NCBI GenBank assembly: GCA_963514095.1
Contig: OY741280.1
Coordinates: forward strand, 10,483,947-10,547,946
DNA: 64,000 bases
Direction of reading: 5' to 3'
Source: Eutrigla gurnardus
Taxonomy: Eukaryota; Chordata; Actinopteri; Perciformes; Triglidae
Below the pieces are notes generated by a model. It ran no database searches, was not told the DNA's origin, and worked only from the letters and a program-made list of their open reading frames with translations. Shown one piece after another: positions 57,010 through 64,000 of this stretch; the first letter of the stretch is position 1, and each line of letters opens with the position of its first letter. The translations under genes were made by a program, and so were the position numbers.

Positions 57010-59712
57010 GTCTGTTCGGCATGTTGTAGCTGCCTGACTGGAACAACAACAATGTATGAGACAAGCACTTCCATATGTGGCTGCATACACATGTATATGC
57101 ACATTCATATAAGTACCTAACCATGCAAAGCGCAAAATCATGCAACCACATTCCTCCCTCTGGAAGACCTTGAAGAAGCCCACAAACCCCTCAGTCATGT
57201 AGGTTTCGTACAGACTGGGAGCGTTAGATTCGCTGTATTTATTTGAATGCATCGCCGCTTCACCGGGTTGTAGAAAATCTACAGACACAAAGCTGCCACG
57301 CAACACAGCGATACTTTCCCTCCCGATGACGACTTGTGGGAGAAACTAGACGAAACAAAACAGCTACAATCAAGCTTTCATTTACACGAGCGCAACCACA
57401 TGGCAACGGCCAATAAGAGAATAGTGTCATTAAGCCGTTTACCCTACATATTACATTACAGTATTTACTGCATTATTGATCTGAGCACCCCCTATATGTC
57501 AATATGCAAATTTAATATGTTTCTCTGCTTGCAGCACATCACACAAACTTGTACACGTGTACTGCAAACACCAGTCTCAGACGGACAACATAAAACCCAG
57601 TCGTATTTGGATTAAAATCACATTTTGTGTACAAATGTTGATAAAATCCTACCAGTTCAGAACCATATTTGATATATTTAGAAGCTTGTGAAAAAATAGA
57701 CAGAAGTAAACACTCTAATTGGACCAATGTGCTGCCAATGGTCAGGATCATTTCATAAATTTGCTGTTTGGTTTCTTAACCGCTCCATTATGGGATTACG
57801 TAGAGCTCAGGTGACGCTGGTGCGTGCGTGTGTGGCCGCATTGCCGCTGTGCATGTGTGCTTCTGTGCATATTTCTGGTGGTGTGTGTGCATGTTTGTTT
57901 ATTCCTGTGTATGTCGGTCTGCACATGTGTGACACATTTATGAATCGTGCGTGAGTACACTCGTAAAAAAAAAAAAAAATGGTATGTCTTTTCAGATTAG
58001 TGCTTGGAAATGGGTTTTCTCTTGCAATTAGAGGCCATTACCAGTCCACCACATGTCAAAAGAAAGCCACTTATTGCAGTAAATATACTTAAAGAGTGAA
58101 TTACTGACCATCTATATACTCAAGCTGTACAGACCCTGAAAACTAATGGACCAGAAAATACTAGAGAGGGGAGGGAGGCATGGAAGGAGAGTCATGCACA
58201 CATACTTTTGCATACGGATTCACGGACATTAATAACACTTTTGAACTTTCAACCCTGAGAAAGGGGGGGTTTCCAAAGTTGCAACATCAAAATATACGCA
58301 AACACACACACAGTTGTATTTCTGGAGGCCTACTTGTGGTTCACTGCAAACAATTACTGCTGTAATATCATAACTGCTGCAACATCTCTCAGTGGCCTCC
58401 ACTGCTTCACCCCCCCATTTGTTTGTCTCTCATTCTTCCTCCTCCTCTCTGTTTATTCTCACGTCACCGTTCTCTTCACCTTTTACATTCTCTTTTTTTC
58501 CATTCCTTTTTTTCCCTCTGTTTCTTTAGCTCCCTTTCCACGAGGCCCATTTTGGACGTTTTAATGCTCCAATGAGCGAAACCAATTTGCTACGAACAGG
58601 GTCAGGCTCACCCTACACTTATGCCAACCTGCACATGCACGAAATGCCTGCAACGCCTGCTATCCCCGTTGACCTTTCCTGCTCTTGCCAACATCTCAAG
58701 TACGTAAGTTCTCTTCAGATGGGTATCAGTAGAAAGTAAAAGAGTGGGTTTGTCAGCGTTCTGACACTCACTCCCTTCATGGCCAAGAGGCATTGGCGGG
58801 TCCAGAGGAGGGATCCAGCGAGAAACAAAGAGAGGGGCGAAAAGGTTGCCCACATTTTGCTGAAACTGCAGTATAAATGTGTTATTTACACCTATTCTAA
58901 AAACGGTGTATTTGAATATTTCTGCATGCTGGGGTCCCTAAACAGTGTTGGAATTGCATAAATGGAAAATGTTAGTCCTAGTCATTTCACATAGTGAGAC
59001 CATTTGTTGAAACTTGACTGTATGAAATGACCCGCTGTGACCTCTAGGACAATCACAGCCCCGTGAAACTTTACGATCACAAACTGGAGACTTTGTGCAT
59101 TCAAAGGATGGATGGCTTTCCTGGATATATTGACAGTAAGGTTTTTTTGATCACCATCCACTCATCAAAAAATGGAATTCTTGCATAAATCTACAAATGT
59201 TCAAAGTCTCTGATACTAACTCACCACATGGGGTTATGGTTTTCCCGAAGGCCTTGGTGTCTTACTGTGGTATTTTATAGGGATTTAAAATATTCAGCCA
59301 TTTTTGAGTTGTAAAAATGGTTACATTTTGCAACAATTCTGTGTAACAAATGGTTTCAACCACCGAAATTGATACAACATAACTGATCATAATGGCCATC
59401 ATATACTTCCATCATCATGTTCTAAGCCCTTTACACTGTCACAATTTGTTTTCATTCATTCATCTTTATTTCTGATTTATAACTAGAATTACTTGACACA
59501 CTGCTGAGCACACAAACCAATCTTCAGGTTACACACTTTCCTATTATACGTCTTCGATGTGGCACCTACTGTTGTCCTGCTATCTCCCCTAAAACACACA
59601 TAATTGTGTTAAAAGCTTAACTCTTACTGTGATCATGCTGATGGTATGAAAATATTCGGTGGTGTGAAAGAGCTGAAAAATAAGAATCTTAATAGTATTG
59701 ATAGTTGCTGTA

Positions 59713-60428
59713 TTAAAGGAAAAGTTCGGAATTTTGGACATAGGACCTCATTTCCAACTTACCCGAGGTGATATAGGTCGGTGGAGACCGTTTTCAGCAC
59801 AATTGGTCCAGTCCTTATAGTTGCACAAGTCAGTGTTGCTAAGCTGGTGTTGAGCTAGCGCACGTCAACGGTAACATCCAGCCTGTCACTAAAAACAGCT
59901 TTAACTGCTCCGCAGAACACCCGAGACAAATGTATTATAACGTCGGACTATCGATGTACATGTCAGTGTTGGTAGAATAATTTTTGAAATTAAACCAACC
60001 TTGCATTTTCAATGATAAAACATTTTGAGGGACTAGTTTCTCGGCAGCAGCAGAATTTTACTTTGCGTGTTAGTAGTAGTGAGTAAAAACGAAACCTAAG
60101 CGCCCTACAGTCGTGACAGCTAGTACTCGTAGCAGCGTTAAAACATTTTTTTTAATTATTCTACCAACACTGACATGTACATCGATAGTCCGACGTCATA
60201 ATACATTTGTCTCGGGTGTTCTGCGGAGCAGTTAAAGCTGTTTTTAGAGACAGGCTGGATGTTACCGTTGACGTGCGCTAGCTCAACACCAGCTTAGCAA
60301 CACTGACTTGTGCAACTATAAGGACTGGACCAATTGTGCTGAAAATGGTCTCCACCGACCTACCGTATATCACCTCGGATAAGTTGGAAATGAGGACCTA
60401 TGTCCAAAATTCCGAACTTTTCCTTTAA
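59713..60428. mobile_element. TTAA-flanked foldback element with arms of about 270 bp
   Basis: Left arm (59713 to about 59983) and right arm (about 60152-60428) are near-perfect reverse complements. Outer ends are TTAA-AGGAAAAGTTCGGAAT and its mirror ATTCCGAACTTTTCCT-TTAA. Both TTAA copies could be the target-site duplication of a piggyBac-type element. The 168-bp centre has no coding frame, so it is non-autonomous. The superfamily is an inference from the TTAA flanks. Confidence 0.8.
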
Positions 60429-62223
60429 GGCCCCATAGCAGTGTACTAGTCTTCCGTGTCTCGCTGAAAGGATGCCACAGGTGTAGTGAAAACCATCCAT
60501 CTGTCATGACCTTGCCTTTGATAATTTATATAGATTATTTTGAAAACAAAAAATAATTTGCAGAATAAAGCTCAAAATCCCCAATCCTGATTCAGTGATT
60601 ATTGATATTAGATATTATTTTAGGGCAAATAGTCAAGTTGAAATACAAGCCACTTCTTTTCCTCAAGAACATGTCAACATGGTTAGGCACACGAGGCATG
60701 AAACAGAAGCTACCCAACACACACTTTGCTTGACCTTAGGTTACTGTCACACACCACATTAGACCTTACTTTATTTCCCTGCTATGTCGTTAGACAAAGC
60801 GTCCGTCCCTCACAACAAGCATGTCCATTCATACCCATTAGGATAGCAGTAAATAGCTGGAGCCAACCGTGACTGGGACTAATCTGATTGCCCGACACAA
60901 TGGAGGCTCAGGACAGACAGATCAGTGAGCAGCCAATGGGAAAAGGAACATACATAGACAGCTACACATCACGATTATAGGAAAGCAATTGGTCACGGAA
61001 ATGAAAAGCCATATCATTAAATGGTTTAAATGAGAGTCACACACATACACACATCGTGGGAGCTTTAAAACACAAAGTCTTGTGTAAAAGATGAACACAC
61101 AGAAACTCATATCAAATCTATACAATTTAATAAACTCACGCTTCACACGCACTCAACCAGCGACCTTGGGCATTAAAGACAAATATGAGAAGTGGGGAGG
61201 TCAGTAGTTCATCAGATAAGAAGCAAGTCCGTCGATTATTTAAAGTGATTATGATGAGACTACACTACTCCTTCCGTTCACACACACTTGATGTCAATGT
61301 GTTTTAATGCCCTACTAACATTTGATAGACATAACAATGCATCTAGTCATAGAGAGAGAGATCATATCGGGAATACGAAAAGCATCAACTGTGGCCACAT
61401 GTGACCTCGTCAAATCTTTATGATAGATAGACAGGATACAGTCGAATTTTCAGTTGGACAGGTCGAAGATCAAGGTCCACTAGAGTCCAAAAAGGCTAAC
61501 CGTGAGACACGCTAAATCACAAATTAAATGATCCTTAAACCAGCACACTTTTTAACACACTGAGGGAAGTTAACAAACACACAGGACTCCAAACAAGGTC
61601 CCTCCAAAGAGATTTAACAGCCCTGAGACACACCACCATTATTAAGACAACAGATTTACTCTTCCGTTCATTCCTCCAGAGCAGCCAGCTGGCTTTCTCC
61701 CCCACTAAATCTCTCTTCTCTCTGTATAATATATGTTTTAACATAACACAGAGGTAGCATTAGTTGCTTTACAGAACAGCCCAGCTCAGACCCCCGAGGG
61801 CAGAAAGGAAAGGTAGGAAGGGAGTGAACGAGAGACCAAGAATGTATAAGAAACACAGAAATAAACAAAGCATTACAGGTAAGTATCTAAGAAGAGTAAA
61901 AAGGGCGAATGAAATGATTTTTAGTTTCTTGCATTATTTTTGATTTAGCGATGGGATAAATCATTTAAAGTAAGGCTGAATTGCTTTGAGGTCAAAATGA
62001 GTCAATAAGTCTTTTAATAAAGAGAATAATTATTTTCTGATAAATACATTAAAAACATTTTATTAAATAACGTTTTGCAAGCATGCACATCAAATCCCAA
62101 ACTAAACCTAACAGCATTACCGTCGCCCTGCTAAGTCAATTCTCATACAGACTTTGGAAACACTAAACATCTGCATGGGAAAACCACCAGCAGCTTCAAG
62201 GTTCTCGAAGCTCAAAGCTACAT

Positions 62224-62229
62224 ACACAC

Positions 62230-62289
<60 letters not shown>

Positions 62290-62300
62290 GCACACACACA
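62224..62300. repeat. (CA)n microsatellite with CG interruptions
   Basis: CA run with three CG-type interruptions. Confidence 0.95.
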
Positions 62301-62828
62301 TCCTAAACACACACCTCTGCCTTTGACGCTCAAAGAGAGTTTGTTGTATTTAACCCTAAAGGGGCCCCATTGTCCAACCTTACAATAAGTTGGGTTCAGC
62401 AACGTGTTATTAAATAAGAATCGTTTTTACAAATTGATTAAGGATTAGCATCCATTGTTTTTTGGTACTAACAGTTATAAATAACTTACAAGCACATTAA
62501 CACTTTCCTAATAAGCAATGTATAATCCCCCTGCTGATGAGCCACTAGAAATGTGTGGTGGTGTCTGTATCTACAGAGACCTTTCCCAGCCTATTTTGTC
62601 TGATTTTCTTCTTATTTTGCTGGGACATTTCTGGGTGGCCGCCCCTATAAAAACATAGCAACCAGGTGCCAGATCATGAGCACGCATTCAAGGGTGCGCT
62701 ACGAAAATGGCCGACCAAACAAAGCAAACAAAGCAGGTTTCAAAACGACAGTGAACCTGGGGTTGGCATTTACCTGGGGTGAGCACCATAAGGGAGGAGG
62801 GGGCCACTTTAATGTTGACTTTAAACTG

Positions 62829-62854
62829 ACAAATCCTACTCATTACGCCTTTAA
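62829..62854. mobile_element. Possible end of a dispersed repeat
   Basis: ACAAATCCTACTCATTACGC followed by CTTTAA resembles an end I recall from a common teleost repeat (caaatcctacacactggacctttaa). Only one end is recognisable. Confidence 0.3.
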
Positions 62855-63190
62855 GATTTAACCATAAAAACTCAGCGATTCAATAAAAATGTGTAGTCTT
62901 TAATTCACTGGGATGACAGAAAATTTCAAGTCGTCACCAAAATAATTATGTACACAACCTGAGGTTGCAACCTGAACATGAGATGTGGGTTGTGTGCATG
63001 CTAGGCTCAGTAATCAACAAAAGGAACTGGCCTGAACAAACATACAGCCAGAAGTGCAGGCAGGTGCTACCATTAGCCTCTTTTCCTCTTTCTCCAGACA
63101 CACAAGCTTTGTGGTAGTCTGCAAAGGGTCTCCTCAGGCCAGGGTCACCTCCCTGTAGACCACCACAGTTCTGCTCTGGCTCCCAGATGT

Positions 63191-63201
<11 letters not shown>

Positions 63202-63253
<52 letters not shown>
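63202..63253. repeat. (CA)26 microsatellite
   Basis: Uninterrupted CA run preceded by a CT run. Confidence 0.96.
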
Positions 63254-63254
<1 letters not shown>

Positions 63255-63817
63255 CAGACGGACCTCCAGAAAATACTGTTCGTAGCTGAAAACAAACAAA
63301 CTGAAATTGACCGACACAGAATTACTCGAGCATATTTATTTGTTTGGATGTTTATCTCTTTAGCAAATTGCTCAATTTAAAAGTTGTCTTGTTTGTTTGT
63401 TTGGTTGTTTTGGCGCTCCATGTACTGTAGGTAAACTGACAGCCTTCAACAACAAGAGTTCTTGGTCGTATGAGCAGACATTAATAAATGGTGAGTGTGT
63501 ATGTGTGTGTGTGTGTGTGTGTGTGCATGTCTCCCAGCACACACATGTGAGTCAGTGCCTGTGCACTTGTTGAATAAATGATCTATTCCTGGGTCTGTCA
63601 AGGAAATGGGGGGAGTTGAGGCGTGCCATTGGATGCTGATCAGGACAGACGTGTGTGTATGTGCGTGGTGGTTTGCTGTTGGAGGAGGGCAGTGGAATCC
63701 ACACCAGACCATCTATTATAATGACAGGAAGCAGGAAGTACAACCCCTTCACAGTCACATGGCTGCCAGCTGTCTTGGCAACTAAAAGAGGGAAGACAGA
63801 GAAGATGATAGGGAGTG

Positions 63818-63821
<4 letters not shown>

Positions 63822-63907
<86 letters not shown>
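63822..63907. repeat. (GT)43 microsatellite
   Basis: Uninterrupted GT run of about 86 bp. Confidence 0.97.
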
Positions 63908-63909
<2 letters not shown>

Positions 63910-64000
63910 ATACATGTCCGACACTCAGTTTGGATGGAGAGTGTGTGTAGGTGGAGTAGTATTTGTGTGAACATTCCTACACGTGAAGATGACGTTTCTG

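Overview
This window is vertebrate nuclear DNA, almost certainly from a ray-finned fish and most likely a percomorph. The reasons are coding exons of about 50-190 bp split by GT-AG introns, many long CA/GT microsatellites, and several short dispersed repeats of kinds I associate with teleost introns. I see no bacterial, viral or organellar gene, no tRNA or rRNA gene, and no CRISPR array. I also see no undescribed multi-gene system. The notable content is gene structure and regulation.

Two genes converge tail to tail. On the + strand (116-19732) lie the last ten coding exons of slc25a13 (citrin, the mitochondrial aspartate/glutamate carrier). They encode 394 residues, including the whole carrier domain and the stop. 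The EF-hand half lies left of the window. On the - strand (21576-48757) lie the last eleven coding exons of dync1i1 (cytoplasmic dynein 1 intermediate chain 1). They encode 469 residues, including the light-chain-binding segment and the whole WD40 propeller. Its N-terminal exons lie beyond position 64000. I checked every exon for reading phase and splice dinucleotides, and both chains join without a gap or frameshift. The pairing matches the human SLC25A13-DYNC1I1 neighbourhood at 7q21.3 and argues against the paralogous SLC25A12-DYNC1I2 pair.

Layout: 1-19732, slc25a13 exons and introns; 19733 to about 20710, its 3' UTR; about 20710-21575, the convergent 3' interval; 21576-48757, dync1i1 exons and introns; 48758-64000, one dync1i1 intron of at least 15 kb, filled with microsatellites and one long inverted-repeat element (59713-60428).

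Points of interest: microsatellites sit directly on several dync1i1 splice sites; two dync1i1 exons correspond to human/mouse coding exons reported as DLX5/6 limb enhancers; the 3' UTRs probably overlap; there is a perfect 23-bp hairpin in an slc25a13 intron, an AT-rich minisatellite, a TTAA-flanked foldback element and a hAT-like element with a target-site duplication.
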